Assembly: GCF_965661665.1 (NCBI RefSeq)
Contig: NZ_CBFIEO010000018.1
Coordinates: 1 to 56,491, forward strand
Origin: Cognatiyoonia sp965661665
Lineage (GTDB): Bacteria; Pseudomonadota; Alphaproteobacteria; Rhodobacterales; Rhodobacteraceae
DNA: 56,491 nt
Reading direction: 5' to 3'
Made by a program: the position numbers and the translations under genes. Below, one piece after another: positions 8,055-17,295 of the stretch. The notes beneath the pieces are model-generated. The model saw nothing but the letters and a program-made list of their open reading frames with translations. It did no database searches and was not told the DNA's origin. Within the stretch, counting starts at the first letter, position 1. Every line of letters starts with the position of its first letter.

Positions 8055-9833
8055 ATGACCAACTTTCTGTCCCTGACGGCGACGCAAAGCGCCCTCCTGA
8101 CGCTGGGCGTCGTGTTCGTGATGTTTGCGCTCTTTCTGTGGGAGGTGCTCCCAACCGAAGTCGTGGCGATGATCGGCGCGGCATTTCTGCTGATTACGGG
8201 CGTGTTGCCCTACGACCAAGTGCTCGTAGTCTTCTCAAACCCCGCACCTTGGACAATCGCTGCGATGTTCATCATTGTCGGGGCGCTGGTGCGGACGGGG
8301 GCCCTGACCACGCTCACCCAAATGGCGGAGCGACAAGCCAAAATAAGCCCAGCCCGCGCCATCGGTGGGGCGCTGCTGTTTGTGGCACTTGCCTCCGGCA
8401 TCATGAACAATACACCACTGGTTGTCGTCATGATCCCCGTCTTTGTGCAACTGTCGAAAACCATGGGAACGTCCGCCTCTAAGCTGCTGATCCCACTTAG
8501 CTATGCCGCCATCGTTGGCGGAACCATGACCCTGCTCGGCACCGCCACCAACTTGCTCGTCGATGGCGTCGCCCGCGAACAAGGGTTGGAGCCGTTCGGC
8601 ATCCTCGAAATTCTGCCCATCGGCGTGATCGTCGTCACATGGACCTTTATTTACCTCTACTTCATCGGGCGTCGATTGTTGCCCGACAGAATGTCTATGG
8701 CTGGAATGCTTTCCGACCGCTCTAAAATGAAGTTCTTCTCGGAAGCGGTGATCCCACGCGATAGCAACCTTATTGGGCGCGAAGCGTTCGACGTGAACCT
8801 CTTCAAACGCGATGGTGTGCGGTTGATCGATGTGGTGCGCGGCGATGCCTCCCTCCGGCGCAACCTCAAGAATGTAGTCCTCGAAGCCGGCGACAAGGTG
8901 GTTCTTCGCACAGAAATGACGGAGCTTTTATCCTTGCAAAACAACAAGAATTTGCGCCGCATCGATCAAGTCTCTTCGATAGAAACAACGACGGTCGAAG
9001 TTCTCATCACCCCCAACTGCCGCATGATTGGCCGCAACCTCGCTTCCATGCGCCTGCGCCGCCGTTATGCGGTCTATACACTCGCCGTGCACCGCCGCGA
9101 TACCAACCTGCCACAGCTCGACGACGTTGTGATCCGTATCGGCGACACGCTGTTGTTGGAGGGCGCTCCGGCAGACATCGAACGCCTCGCCGCTGATATG
9201 AATCTTGGCGACGTGTCGCTCCCCTCTGAACGCGCTTACCGCCGCCGCCACGCGCCCATCGCCATCGCAGTTCTCTTGGGCGTGGTCATCCTTGCCGCCC
9301 TCAACGTGGCCCCAATCCTGCTGTTGGCGATGGTGGGCGTCACGGTCGTCCTCGCCACCCGCTGCATCGATGCGGAGGAGGCGTTCGGCTTCGTCGATGG
9401 ACAACTCATGGCGCTCATTTTTGCGATGCTCTGCGTCGGCAGTGCGCTGCAATCCTCCGGCGCGGTCCTGTTGATCGCGGAAGCCCTGTCACTCGTCATG
9501 ACGGTTCTGCCCGGTTTCGCCATCATTCTCGCGGTCTATCTGCTATCCTCAATCCTCACCGAATTGGTCAGCAACAATGCTGTCGCCGTGGTCATGACTC
9601 CAATCGCGATTGGTCTCGCCTCCACCCTCGGTGTTGAACCCAGACCGCTCGTCGTCGCTGTCATGATCGCGGCGAGCGCTAGTTTTGCCACGCCCATCGG
9701 CTATCAAACGAACACGCTGGTCTACGGTCCGGGCGGCTATAAACTCACCGACTTCCTCAAGGTCGGCATCCCGCTCAACCTCACCCTTGCGCCCATCGTG
9801 TCTTTCGCGATCCCGTTTATCTGGCCGCTGTAG
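8055..9833 (+). CDS. SLC13-family permease with two TrkA-C (RCK_C) domains
   Basis: 592 aa inner-membrane protein. The N-terminal permease half includes the ion-transporter signature GTATNLLVDG. Two cytoplasmic TrkA-C domains lie in the centre (about 225-300 and 310-385, with VRLIDVVRGDASLRR and DTLLLEGAPADIERLA). The second permease half ends in SYATPIGYQTNTLV-like sequence (read here as FATPIGYQTNTLVYGPGG). This architecture is shared with SAC1/YfbS-like sulfate or anion symporters; the actual solute is not clear. It lies 6 bases after the EamA gene, probably in the same transcript. It ends with a TAG codon, which shows that TAG terminates normally here. Confidence 0.9.
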   Translation: MTNFLSLTATQSALLTLGVVFVMFALFLWEVLPTEVVAMIGAAFLLITGVLPYDQVLVVFSNPAPWTIAAMFIIVGALVRTGALTTLTQMAERQAKISPARAIGGALLFVALASGIMNNTPLVVVMIPVFVQLSKTMGTSASKLLIPLSYAAIVGGTMTLLGTATNLLVDGVAREQGLEPFGILEILPIGVIVVTWTFIYLYFIGRRLLPDRMSMAGMLSDRSKMKFFSEAVIPRDSNLIGREAFDVNLFKRDGVRLIDVVRGDASLRRNLKNVVLEAGDKVVLRTEMTELLSLQNNKNLRRIDQVSSIETTTVEVLITPNCRMIGRNLASMRLRRRYAVYTLAVHRRDTNLPQLDDVVIRIGDTLLLEGAPADIERLAADMNLGDVSLPSERAYRRRHAPIAIAVLLGVVILAALNVAPILLLAMVGVTVVLATRCIDAEEAFGFVDGQLMALIFAMLCVGSALQSSGAVLLIAEALSLVMTVLPGFAIILAVYLLSSILTELVSNNAVAVVMTPIAIGLASTLGVEPRPLVVAVMIAASASFATPIGYQTNTLVYGPGGYKLTDFLKVGIPLNLTLAPIVSFAIPFIWPL

Positions 9834-9842
9834 CCGCCCTGC

Positions 9843-9872
9843 TTGCAGCCGCGCCCTGCCGTGTCCTATAGA
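9843..9872 (+). promoter_or_regulatory. Possible promoter of yebC
   Basis: TTGCAG (9843-9848) and TATAGA (9867-9872) are separated by 18 bases in the short gap before yebC. Both boxes are only partial matches to the housekeeping consensus. Confidence 0.3.
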
Positions 9873-9907
9873 GTGTCGGAATTCGGATCGAAAAAGGGAC
9901 AGCTGTC

Positions 9908-10657
9908 ATGGCAGGCCACTCCAAATGGGCAAATATCCAGCACCGCAAAGGGCGTCAGGATAAGCTCCGCTCAAAACTGTTCTCCAAGCTCGCCAAGGAA
10001 ATCACAGTTGCCGCGAAAATGGGTGATCCCGATCCCGATAAAAACCCGCGTCTGCGCTTGGCGGTGAAAGAGGCCAAGTCGAACTCTGTGCCCAAGGACG
10101 TCATCGACCGCGCGATCAAGAAATCGCAGGGTGGCGATGCGGAAAACTACGACGAAATCCGGTATGAAGGATACGGGCCCAACGGCGTGGCCGTGATCGT
10201 TGAAACCATGACCGACAACAAGAACCGCACCGCCTCCACAGTGCGCTCCACCTTTTCGAAGAACGGTGGCAACTTGGGCGAAACCGGTTCCGTCGGTTTC
10301 ATGTTCGAACGCAAGGGTCAGATCATCTATCCGGGCTCCGCAGGTGACGAAGACACCATCATGATGGCCGCGATTGAGGCAGGCGCCGAAGACGCGCAAT
10401 CTGACGAAGAAACCCACGTCATCATCTGCGCCGACACGGATCTCAACGACGTCTCCAACGCGCTAGAGGCGGAGTTGGGCGAAAGCGAAAGCACAAAACT
10501 CATCTGGCAGCCGACCACAACGACAGAGCTTGACCTCGAAGGGCTCACCAAGCTGATGAAACTGGTCGACACGCTGGAAGAAGATGACGACGTACAAACC
10601 GTCACAACCAACTTCGAGGCCTCAGATGAAGTTATGGAAGCCTTCGGCAATCAGTAA
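9908..10657 (+). CDS. yebC: YebC/PmpR-family protein
   Basis: 249 aa. The N-terminal signature MAGHSKWANIQHRKGRQD and the acidic C-terminal domains are those of the YebC/TACO1 family. Members are described as DNA-binding regulators or as translation factors that relieve ribosome stalling at proline-rich stretches. The start is supported by an AAAGGGA site 6-12 bases upstream. In many alphaproteobacteria yebC neighbours ruvCAB; here it does not, and EamA transporters lie on both sides. Confidence 0.93.
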   Translation: MAGHSKWANIQHRKGRQDKLRSKLFSKLAKEITVAAKMGDPDPDKNPRLRLAVKEAKSNSVPKDVIDRAIKKSQGGDAENYDEIRYEGYGPNGVAVIVETMTDNKNRTASTVRSTFSKNGGNLGETGSVGFMFERKGQIIYPGSAGDEDTIMMAAIEAGAEDAQSDEETHVIICADTDLNDVSNALEAELGESESTKLIWQPTTTTELDLEGLTKLMKLVDTLEEDDDVQTVTTNFEASDEVMEAFGNQ

Positions 10658-10664
10658 ATTTCGC

Positions 10665-10699
10665 GGGTTGTGAACCCACAGGAATGAGCAGACTGTGGG
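10665..10699 (+). other. Two competing hairpins between yebC and an EamA gene
   Basis: GGGTT (10665-10669) can pair with AACCC (10673-10677). Alternatively CCCACAG (10675-10681) can pair with CTGTGGG (10693-10699). The two stems share CCC at 10675-10677 and cannot form together. The second stem ends 3 bases before the ATG at 10703, and no ribosome site is visible. Confidence 0.4.
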
Positions 10700-10702
10700 C
10701 GC

Positions 10703-11602
10703 ATGTCAGATGCGCCTTCTCGCCCCATTGCTGGTATCTTTTGGATGGCTGTCACAGGCGTGATGTTCGTCTGTGTGACTGCTGTAGTAAAATACATCGG
10801 CGATGATGTGCCCGCTGCGCAGAGCGCTTTCCTGCGCTACGTACTGGGCCTCGTCTTTCTGATCCCGATGATCCGCCCGATCCTTGCCGCGCGGTTGTCG
10901 AAACGGCAGGTCATGCTGTTCTCGGCACGTGGGTTTGCGCACACCATCGCGGTCATACTGTGGTTCTACGCGATGGCGCGCATCCCAATCGCGGTTGTGC
11001 CGGATATGAACTACCTCGCGCCCGTCTTTGTGAGTGTCGGCGCGGCGCTGTTTCTGGGCGAAAAACTCCCGCCGCGTCGGATGGCGGCTGTCGTCGTCGC
11101 TCTGATCGGTGCGCTCATCATCCTGCGCCCTGGTTTCCGCGAAATCTCCCCCGGGCATATTGCGATGCTCTTTACCGCCATTGGTTTTGCCGCTGGATAC
11201 CTGTTGGCCAAGCAACTGGCGGGGGAGGTGGCGCCAGCCGTGGTCGTTGGCATGCTGTCCATTACTGTCACCATCTTTCTGGCCCCCTTTGCCTATGCCG
11301 TCTGGTTGCCGGTGAGTTGGGAGAATATCGGCTGGCTTTTCCTCGTCGCCTGTTTTGCGACTGCGGGCCACTACACTATGACGCTCGCCTTTGCTGCGGC
11401 ACCGCTCACCGTCACGCAGCCAGTCACGTTCCTGCAGCTGGTTTGGGCGGTATTGCTAGGAGCCTTCGCGTTTGGCGAGGGTATCGATGGTTGGGTCATT
11501 CTTGGCGGCGCAGTTATCATGTCGGCGGTGTCTTTCATCACATGGCGCGAAGCCGTCGCCCGTCGCCGCATCACCCCGACAACCAACGCGACGAAGGTCT
11601 GA
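10703..11602 (+). CDS. EamA/DMT-family transporter
   Basis: 299 aa, about ten membrane helices in two EamA repeats (from IAGIFWMAVTGVMFV at residue 9). The second repeat ends in QLVWAVLLGAFAFGEGIDGW, a typical DMT ending. The chemistry is unknown. Its proximity to the bet operon (70 bases before betI) is suggestive, but choline or betaine transport is not characteristic of this family. The BetI-type operator starts 3 bases after its stop codon. Confidence 0.87.
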   Translation: MSDAPSRPIAGIFWMAVTGVMFVCVTAVVKYIGDDVPAAQSAFLRYVLGLVFLIPMIRPILAARLSKRQVMLFSARGFAHTIAVILWFYAMARIPIAVVPDMNYLAPVFVSVGAALFLGEKLPPRRMAAVVVALIGALIILRPGFREISPGHIAMLFTAIGFAAGYLLAKQLAGEVAPAVVVGMLSITVTIFLAPFAYAVWLPVSWENIGWLFLVACFATAGHYTMTLAFAAAPLTVTQPVTFLQLVWAVLLGAFAFGEGIDGWVILGGAVIMSAVSFITWREAVARRRITPTTNATKV

Positions 11603-11604
11603 TA

Positions 11605-11632
11605 TTTTTATTGATTGACGAGTCAATAAAAA
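11605..11632. promoter_or_regulatory. BetI-type operator
   Basis: A 10-base inverted repeat, TTTTTATTGA (11605-11614) and TCAATAAAAA (11623-11632), encloses a second palindrome TTGAC-GA-GTCAA (11615-11626). The nested ATTGATTGAC...GTCAAT layout resembles the known BetI binding site of enterobacterial and rhizobial bet genes. It lies 41 bases upstream of betI, where an autorepressed choline-responsive promoter is expected. Confidence 0.75.
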
Positions 11633-11672
11633 ACAAATTACGGTTTTGTATCTGCAAACTGAAAGCCGCCTC

Positions 11673-12242
11673 ATGCCCAAAGTTGGAATGGAACCGATCC
11701 GTCGCGCGGCGCTGGTAGAGGCGACGATCGCCGCCATTGGGGAGGCGGGATCGCTCGAAGTGACTGTCAGCCAAATCGCAAAGCGGGCCGGAATGTCCTC
11801 CGCTCTTGCGCACCATTACTTTGGCGGCAAAGATCAGATTTTCATGGCGGCGATGCGACAAATCCTGCGGGATTACAGTGCGGAGGTCCGCAAAGAACTT
11901 GCTAAAACCACCCGTCATGATCAACGCGCCGAAGCGATTATCCGCGCCAACTTTGCCGAGTCTTGCTTCGATCCTGCCGCCGTCAGCGCATGGATGACCT
12001 TTTACGGTCAGGCCCAAACCAGCCCTGAAACCCTGCGCCTTCTGACCCTCTATCAAATGCGCCTGCGCTCCAACCTGACCCACGCGCTGCGCGGCCGTAC
12101 AACCGCCCCGAAAGAGGCGGCTGACCTGCTCGCCGCGCTGATCGACGGTCTCTACATCCGTGTCGGCCTGACCGCACCTGACGAGGATGCCGAAGCCACC
12201 GCACTGGCGCTTCTCGCCAAATTGACAGGAGGGGTCGCATGA
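11673..12242 (+). CDS. betI: Transcriptional repressor BetI (TetR family)
   Basis: 189 aa. The start MPKVGMEPIRRAALVEATI is the characteristic BetI N-terminus. The TetR HTH follows (VSQIAKRAGMSSALAHHYF, about residues 31-50), then the ligand-binding helical domain. BetI represses the choline-glycine betaine genes and is released by choline. The ATG at 11673 is chosen over an upstream in-frame TTG at 11646 because it matches the family N-terminus. The gene overlaps betC by 4 bases (ATGA). Confidence 0.93.
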   Translation: MPKVGMEPIRRAALVEATIAAIGEAGSLEVTVSQIAKRAGMSSALAHHYFGGKDQIFMAAMRQILRDYSAEVRKELAKTTRHDQRAEAIIRANFAESCFDPAAVSAWMTFYGQAQTSPETLRLLTLYQMRLRSNLTHALRGRTTAPKEAADLLAALIDGLYIRVGLTAPDEDAEATALALLAKLTGGVA

Positions 12243-13747
12243 GCAAGCCCAACATCCTTATCATCATGGTGGATCAGTTGAACGGAACCCTCTTTCCGGA
12301 TGGTCCTGCCGACTGGCTCTATGCGCCGAACCTTAAGAAATTGGCGGCGATATCGACACGTTTCAAGAACTGCTACACAGCCTCCCCGCTCTGCGCCCCA
12401 GGCCGCGCGTCGTTCATGTCGGGCCAGCTACCCAGCCGCACGGGTGTTTATGACAACGCGGCGGAGTTTTCCTCCTCTATCCCGACCTACGCCCACCATC
12501 TGAGGCGGGCGGGGTATCAAACCTGTCTCTCCGGCAAGATGCATTTCGTCGGTCCGGACCAGTTGCACGGGTTTGAGGAACGGCTCACAACCGACATCTA
12601 TCCACCTGACTTCGGCTGGACGCCCGACTACCGCAAACCCGGTGAACGCATCGACTGGTGGTATCACAACATGGGCTCTGTCACCGGTGCTGGGGTAGCG
12701 GAGATCACCAACCAAATGGAGTATGATGATGAGGTCGCCTACCACGCGACCCGCAAACTCTATGACCTCTCCCGCGGTCATGATGATCGCCCGTGGTGCC
12801 TGACTGTCAGCTTCACGCACCCGCACGATCCCTATGTGGCCCGCAAGAAATACTGGGATCTCTACGAAGACTGCGCTCATCTGATGCCAGAGGTGGAACC
12901 AATCCCCTACGCCGATCAGGATGCCCATTCCAAACGCATCCTCGACGCCAACGACCACGAAAATTACGAGATCGCGGAAGATCAAATCCGCCGTGCCCGC
13001 CGCGCCTATTTCGCCAACATCTCTTACCTCGATGACAAAGTCGGGGAACTGCTCGATACGCTTGCGGCGACCCGCCAAGAGGCGACCATCCTCTTTGTCT
13101 CCGACCACGGCGATATGCTTGGCGAACGCGGTCTCTGGTTTAAAATGTCGTTCTACGAAGGTTCCGCTCGCGTCCCCATGATGATTGCGTCATCATACAT
13201 GGAGCCGGGCCTTGTCGACACGCCCGTCAGCAACATCGACGTCTGCCCGACGCTCTGCGACCTCGCGGGCGTCGATATGTCAGAGGTGATGCCGTGGACC
13301 GATGGTGAAAGCATCGTCGTGCTAGGGCAGGGGGGGTCCCGCGACACGCCGGTTGCGATGGAATACGCGGCCGAAGGGTCTTACGCGCCGCTGGTCTCCC
13401 TCCGCTACGGCAAGTGGAAATTCAACATGTGTGCCATCGATCCCGATCAACTCTTTGATATGGACGCGGACCAGCACGAACTCACGAACCTCGCCGATCA
13501 CCCCGATCACCAAGGCACGCTGACGACGATCAAGGCAAAGGCTGAAAAACGCTGGGACCTTGCCCAATTCGACGCCGACGTGCGCCATTCGCAAGCGGGC
13601 CGTTGGATCGTCTACGAAGCCCTGCGCAATGGCTCCTATTTCCCATGGGACTACCAGCCGCTGCAAAAAGCATCGGAACGCTACATGCGCAATCACATGG
13701 ACCTCAACGTCCTCGAAGAAAACCAAAGGTTCCCAAGGGGCGAATAG
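12239..13747 (+). CDS. betC: Choline-sulfatase
   Basis: 502 aa. Type I sulfatase that hydrolyses choline-O-sulfate to choline and sulfate. The formylglycine-forming motif C52-A-P-G-R is in SPLCAPGRASFMSG. Other active-site pieces are present: SGKMHFVGPD, and the metal-binding DHGDMLGERG. The C-terminal tail with RYMRNHMDLN is typical of choline sulfatases. It is coupled to betI by a 4-base overlap. The gene order betI-betC-betB-betA equals the rhizobial betICBA operon and lets the cell use the algal osmolyte choline sulfate. Confidence 0.95.
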   Translation: MSKPNILIIMVDQLNGTLFPDGPADWLYAPNLKKLAAISTRFKNCYTASPLCAPGRASFMSGQLPSRTGVYDNAAEFSSSIPTYAHHLRRAGYQTCLSGKMHFVGPDQLHGFEERLTTDIYPPDFGWTPDYRKPGERIDWWYHNMGSVTGAGVAEITNQMEYDDEVAYHATRKLYDLSRGHDDRPWCLTVSFTHPHDPYVARKKYWDLYEDCAHLMPEVEPIPYADQDAHSKRILDANDHENYEIAEDQIRRARRAYFANISYLDDKVGELLDTLAATRQEATILFVSDHGDMLGERGLWFKMSFYEGSARVPMMIASSYMEPGLVDTPVSNIDVCPTLCDLAGVDMSEVMPWTDGESIVVLGQGGSRDTPVAMEYAAEGSYAPLVSLRYGKWKFNMCAIDPDQLFDMDADQHELTNLADHPDHQGTLTTIKAKAEKRWDLAQFDADVRHSQAGRWIVYEALRNGSYFPWDYQPLQKASERYMRNHMDLNVLEENQRFPRGE

Positions 13748-13781
13748 CTCTTTTGGTCCATCTCACCCTCGGAGTTTCGCC

Positions 13782-15239
13782 ATGCAAATCCAACCAACCG
13801 CCAGCCATTTCATCAACGGCGAATACGTCGAAGACACGAACGGCGAGTTGATCGACGTGATCTACCCCTATACGGGGGAAGTTGTGGCAAAGGTCTACTC
13901 AGCCACGCCTGCGATCATTGAGAAGGCGTTAGCCTCCGCCACAGCCGCGCAAGCGGAGTGGGCGGCGATGAGCGGGACAGAGCGGGGCCGCATCCTGCGC
14001 CGTGCCGCCGACATCATGCGCGAGCGGAACCACGACCTGTCGGTCGTGGAAACCTATGATACCGGCAAACCTTACCAAGAAACCAGCGTTGCCGATGCGA
14101 CTTCTGGTGCGGATGCGTTTGAGTATTTCGGCGGCTTGGCTGGGGCGCTGACGGGTGAACACATCCCCCTAGCAGGCGGTGATTTCGTCTATACGCGCCG
14201 CGAAGCGTTGGGTGTCTGCGTTGGTATCGGCGCCTGGAACTACCCAACACAAATCGCCAGTTGGAAAGGGGCACCTGCGCTCGTCTGTGGCAACACGATG
14301 GTGTTCAAACCATCTGAGACCACACCGCTCTGCGCCCTGAAAGTCGCCGAAATCCTGCATGAAGCGGGCGCGCCAGCGGGTGTTTACAACGTGGTGCAAG
14401 GCCTTGGAAATGTTGGCGCGTCGCTTGTGACCGACCCGCGCGTCGCAAAAGTGTCGCTGACAGGGTCCGTTCCCACAGGGAAAAAGGTCTACGCTGCCGC
14501 GGCCGAAGGATTGCGCCACGTGACAATGGAATTAGGCGGCAAATCCCCTATCATTATTTTTGACGATGCGGACCTCGAAAATGCCGTCTCCGGCGCAGTG
14601 CTCGGCAATTTCTATTCCACGGGCCAAGTCTGCTCCAACGGCACCCGCGTTTTTGTTCAGAAAGGCATCAAAGAAGCCTTCCTAAACCGGATGGCCGAAC
14701 GCCTCGCATCCGGCGTCGTAATGGGCGACCCGCAAGACCCCGACACAAACTTCGGCCCAATGGTCAGCGAGAACCAACGCGCCATCGTTGAGGGTTATAT
14801 CGAGGAAGGCAAAGCTGAGGGCGCGCGGCTCGTCTTTGGCGGCGGCACCCCTGACCGCGACGGGTTTTTCATCGAACCCACCGTCTTTGCCGACGTCACC
14901 GACGACATGACCATCGCGCGGGAGGAGATTTTCGGCCCCGTACTTTCTGTCCTCGACTTCGAAACGGAAGAGGAAGCGATTCGCCGAGCCAATGACACAG
15001 AGTTCGGCCTCGCCGCGTCCGTCTTCACCAGTGATCTCACCCGCGCACACCGCGTCTCCGCCGCGTTTGAAGCGGGCACCTGCTACATCAACACCCATAA
15101 CCTCGCGCCGGTGGAGGCGCCTTTCGGCGGTTCCAAAATGTCCGGCGTTGGGCGCGAAAACTCCAAACTCGCTGTTGCCCATTATTCTGAGATGAAGACG
15201 GTCTACGTCTCCATGAACGACGTGGAGGCGCCCTTCTAA
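13782..15239 (+). CDS. betB: Betaine-aldehyde dehydrogenase
   Basis: 485 aa. NAD(P)+-dependent aldehyde dehydrogenase making glycine betaine from betaine aldehyde. The general base E250 is in MELGGKSP and the catalytic C284 in GQVCSNGTRV. The N-terminus (FINGEYVEDTNGE) is typical for BetB. An in-frame ATG inside betC (13560) is rejected; the start at 13782 follows a GGAG site (13771-13774) and fits the family. Its stop TAA shares one base with the betA start. Confidence 0.95.
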   Translation: MQIQPTASHFINGEYVEDTNGELIDVIYPYTGEVVAKVYSATPAIIEKALASATAAQAEWAAMSGTERGRILRRAADIMRERNHDLSVVETYDTGKPYQETSVADATSGADAFEYFGGLAGALTGEHIPLAGGDFVYTRREALGVCVGIGAWNYPTQIASWKGAPALVCGNTMVFKPSETTPLCALKVAEILHEAGAPAGVYNVVQGLGNVGASLVTDPRVAKVSLTGSVPTGKKVYAAAAEGLRHVTMELGGKSPIIIFDDADLENAVSGAVLGNFYSTGQVCSNGTRVFVQKGIKEAFLNRMAERLASGVVMGDPQDPDTNFGPMVSENQRAIVEGYIEEGKAEGARLVFGGGTPDRDGFFIEPTVFADVTDDMTIAREEIFGPVLSVLDFETEEEAIRRANDTEFGLAASVFTSDLTRAHRVSAAFEAGTCYINTHNLAPVEAPFGGSKMSGVGRENSKLAVAHYSEMKTVYVSMNDVEAPF

Positions 15240-16897
15240 TGCAAGCCGACTACGTGATTGTTGGCGCAGGCAGCGCCGGATGTGCGATGGCCTACCGACT
15301 GGCAGAGGCGGGTAAGGACGTGCTGGTCATCGAATACGGCGGGTCAGACGTGGGACCGCTCATCCAGATGCCCGCTGCGCTGTCTTACCCCATGAACATG
15401 TCGCATTATGATTGGGGGCTGAAGACTGAACCTGAACCGCACCTCGGCGGCCGTCGTCTGGTCACACCGCGCGGCAAAGTCATCGGCGGCTCCAGCTCCA
15501 TCAACGGCATGATCTACGTGCGTGGCCACGCGCTTGATTTTGACCATTGGGAGGAAAGCGGCGCCGATGGTTGGGGCTACGCCGACGTGCTGCCGTACTT
15601 CCGACGCATGGAAAACTGGGACAGCGGCGGGCATGGCGGCGATCCGTCATGGCGCGGCAACAATGGCCCGTTGCACGTTTGCCGCGGTCCGCGCACCAAC
15701 CCGCTCACGAAAGCCTTCGTGAAGGCGGGTGAACAAGCAGGATATGACGTCACTGGCGACTACAACGGCCACAAGCAAGAAGGCTTCGGCCCCTTCGATG
15801 CGACGATCCACAAAGGCCGCCGATGGTCCGCCGCCAACGCCTACCTCAAACCCGCCTTGAAACGCGCCAACTGCGCACTCATCCGCGCCTTCGCCCGCAA
15901 GATAGTCATAAGAGAGGGCCGCGCTGTCGGGGTCGAGGTCGATCGTGGTGGCAATAAGGAGATTATTGAGGCCCACCAAGAAGTTATTATCGCTGCATCC
16001 TCCCTCAATTCGCCGAAACTCTTGATGCTTTCTGGCATCGGACCTGCGGCGCATCTGACCGAACATGGGATCGACGTGGTGGCGGACCGCGCGGGCGTCG
16101 GACAAAACCTGCAAGATCATCTAGAGCTTTACATCCAGCAGGCTGCAACGCAGCCCGTCTCCCTTGCCAAGCATTGGAATTTCGTTAGCAAAGCCATGAT
16201 TGGGGCGCAGTGGTTGTTCACAAAAACCGGTCTCGGCGCCTCGAACCAATTTGAAAGCGCAGGCTTCATCCGGTCGAAAGCGGGCGTAGAATACCCTGAC
16301 ATCCAATTCCACTTTCTGCCCATCGCCGTCCGCTATGACGGCCAAGTCGCGGCCGAAGGGCACGGGTTCCAAGCCCACGTTGGACCGATGCGGTCCGCCT
16401 CCCGTGGTTCGGTCACACTGCGATCCGCCGACCCGAACGACGACCCAAAAATTCTGTTCAACTACATGTCAGAGCAAAGCGATTGGGAAGACTTCCGCAC
16501 ATGCATCCGCCTCACCCGCGAGATTTTCGCGCAAGACGCCTTTGCCCCGTTCCGTGGTCACGAAATTCAACCGGGGGACGCCGCGCAAACGGATGATGCG
16601 CTTGATGATTTCATCCGCGAGCATGTGGAAAGCGCCTATCACCCCTGTGGCACCTGCAAGATAGGCCGCGCGGATGATCCAATGGCTGTTGTCGACCCTG
16701 AAACCTGCGTGATTGGCGTGGATGGCCTGCGTCTAGCTGATAGTTCGATCTTCCCACGCATCACCAACGGCAACCTCAACGCCCCGTCGATCATGACGGG
16801 GGAGAAAGCGGCAGATCACATCCTAGGGCGCACACCGCTCCCTGCCGCGAACGACCAACCGTGGGTCCATCCAAACTGGCAAACGGCGCAGCGTTAA
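15239..16897 (+). CDS. betA: Choline dehydrogenase
   Basis: 552 aa. GMC-family FAD flavoprotein that oxidises choline to betaine aldehyde. The Rossmann FAD motif VGAGSAGCAMAYRLAEAG is at residues 7-24. GMC signatures (GKVIGGSSSINGMIYVRG and the second signature around SSLNSPKLLMLSGIGP) and the C-terminal catalytic region YHPCGTCKIG are intact. The start overlaps the betB stop by one base. The 3' end overlaps the convergent CoxG-like gene by 4 bases. Confidence 0.95.
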   Translation: MQADYVIVGAGSAGCAMAYRLAEAGKDVLVIEYGGSDVGPLIQMPAALSYPMNMSHYDWGLKTEPEPHLGGRRLVTPRGKVIGGSSSINGMIYVRGHALDFDHWEESGADGWGYADVLPYFRRMENWDSGGHGGDPSWRGNNGPLHVCRGPRTNPLTKAFVKAGEQAGYDVTGDYNGHKQEGFGPFDATIHKGRRWSAANAYLKPALKRANCALIRAFARKIVIREGRAVGVEVDRGGNKEIIEAHQEVIIAASSLNSPKLLMLSGIGPAAHLTEHGIDVVADRAGVGQNLQDHLELYIQQAATQPVSLAKHWNFVSKAMIGAQWLFTKTGLGASNQFESAGFIRSKAGVEYPDIQFHFLPIAVRYDGQVAAEGHGFQAHVGPMRSASRGSVTLRSADPNDDPKILFNYMSEQSDWEDFRTCIRLTREIFAQDAFAPFRGHEIQPGDAAQTDDALDDFIREHVESAYHPCGTCKIGRADDPMAVVDPETCVIGVDGLRLADSSIFPRITNGNLNAPSIMTGEKAADHILGRTPLPAANDQPWVHPNWQTAQR

Positions 16898-17295
16898 CTG
16901 GCTTCCACCTGCTCTTGGAAGCGTTCAAAAAACTCGTCTGCCATTTTCTTGGCAAAGCCGCCAACGATACGGTTGCCAAGCCGCGCCAGCTTCCCGCCGA
17001 CCTTTGCGTAGGCGGTGTACGTCAGCTCCGTCCCGCCGTCGACATCGCGCAGGGTGACGTCGGCGCTGCCTTTGACAAAGCCCGCAACGCCGCCTTTGCC
17101 CTCACCCACGATGGTATAGCTTTCGCCTGCCACCACATTCTCAAGCGACACCTCACTCTTGAACGTCGCTTTCACGGGTCCAACCTTTTGCTTCACCGTT
17201 GCGGCAAAACCATCCTCTGGCGTGCCGGTCAGTTCCTCACAGCCGGGGATGCAAGCGGCGAGCGTGTCTGCATCGTTTAGCTTTTGCCAAACCAA
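16894..17295 (-). CDS. CoxG/SRPBCC-family protein (carbon monoxide dehydrogenase subunit G-like), start uncertain
   Basis: 133 aa from a TTG codon. The sequence ADTLAACIPGCEEL followed by VKQKVGPVKATF and a C-terminal helix (GGFAKKMADEFFERF) is the SRPBCC fold of the CoxG family, which helps deliver or anchor molybdenum hydroxylases. Homologous sequence continues upstream in the same frame to an ATA at 17337 (giving DLEATRVIAAHRAL), which is preceded by AGGGGAAG at normal spacing. No ATG, GTG or additional TTG occurs in that extension. The true start may therefore be AUA, or the original ATG may have mutated. No CO dehydrogenase structural genes are nearby. Confidence 0.75.
   Translation of the reverse strand: MVWQKLNDADTLAACIPGCEELTGTPEDGFAATVKQKVGPVKATFKSEVSLENVVAGESYTIVGEGKGGVAGFVKGSADVTLRDVDGGTELTYTAYAKVGGKLARLGNRIVGGFAKKMADEFFERFQEQVEAS

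Noticed and set aside
10706..11371. Open frame of 221 codons opposite the EamA gene
   Set aside because: Strongly charged low-complexity translation typical of an antisense frame; the plus-strand transporter is clear.
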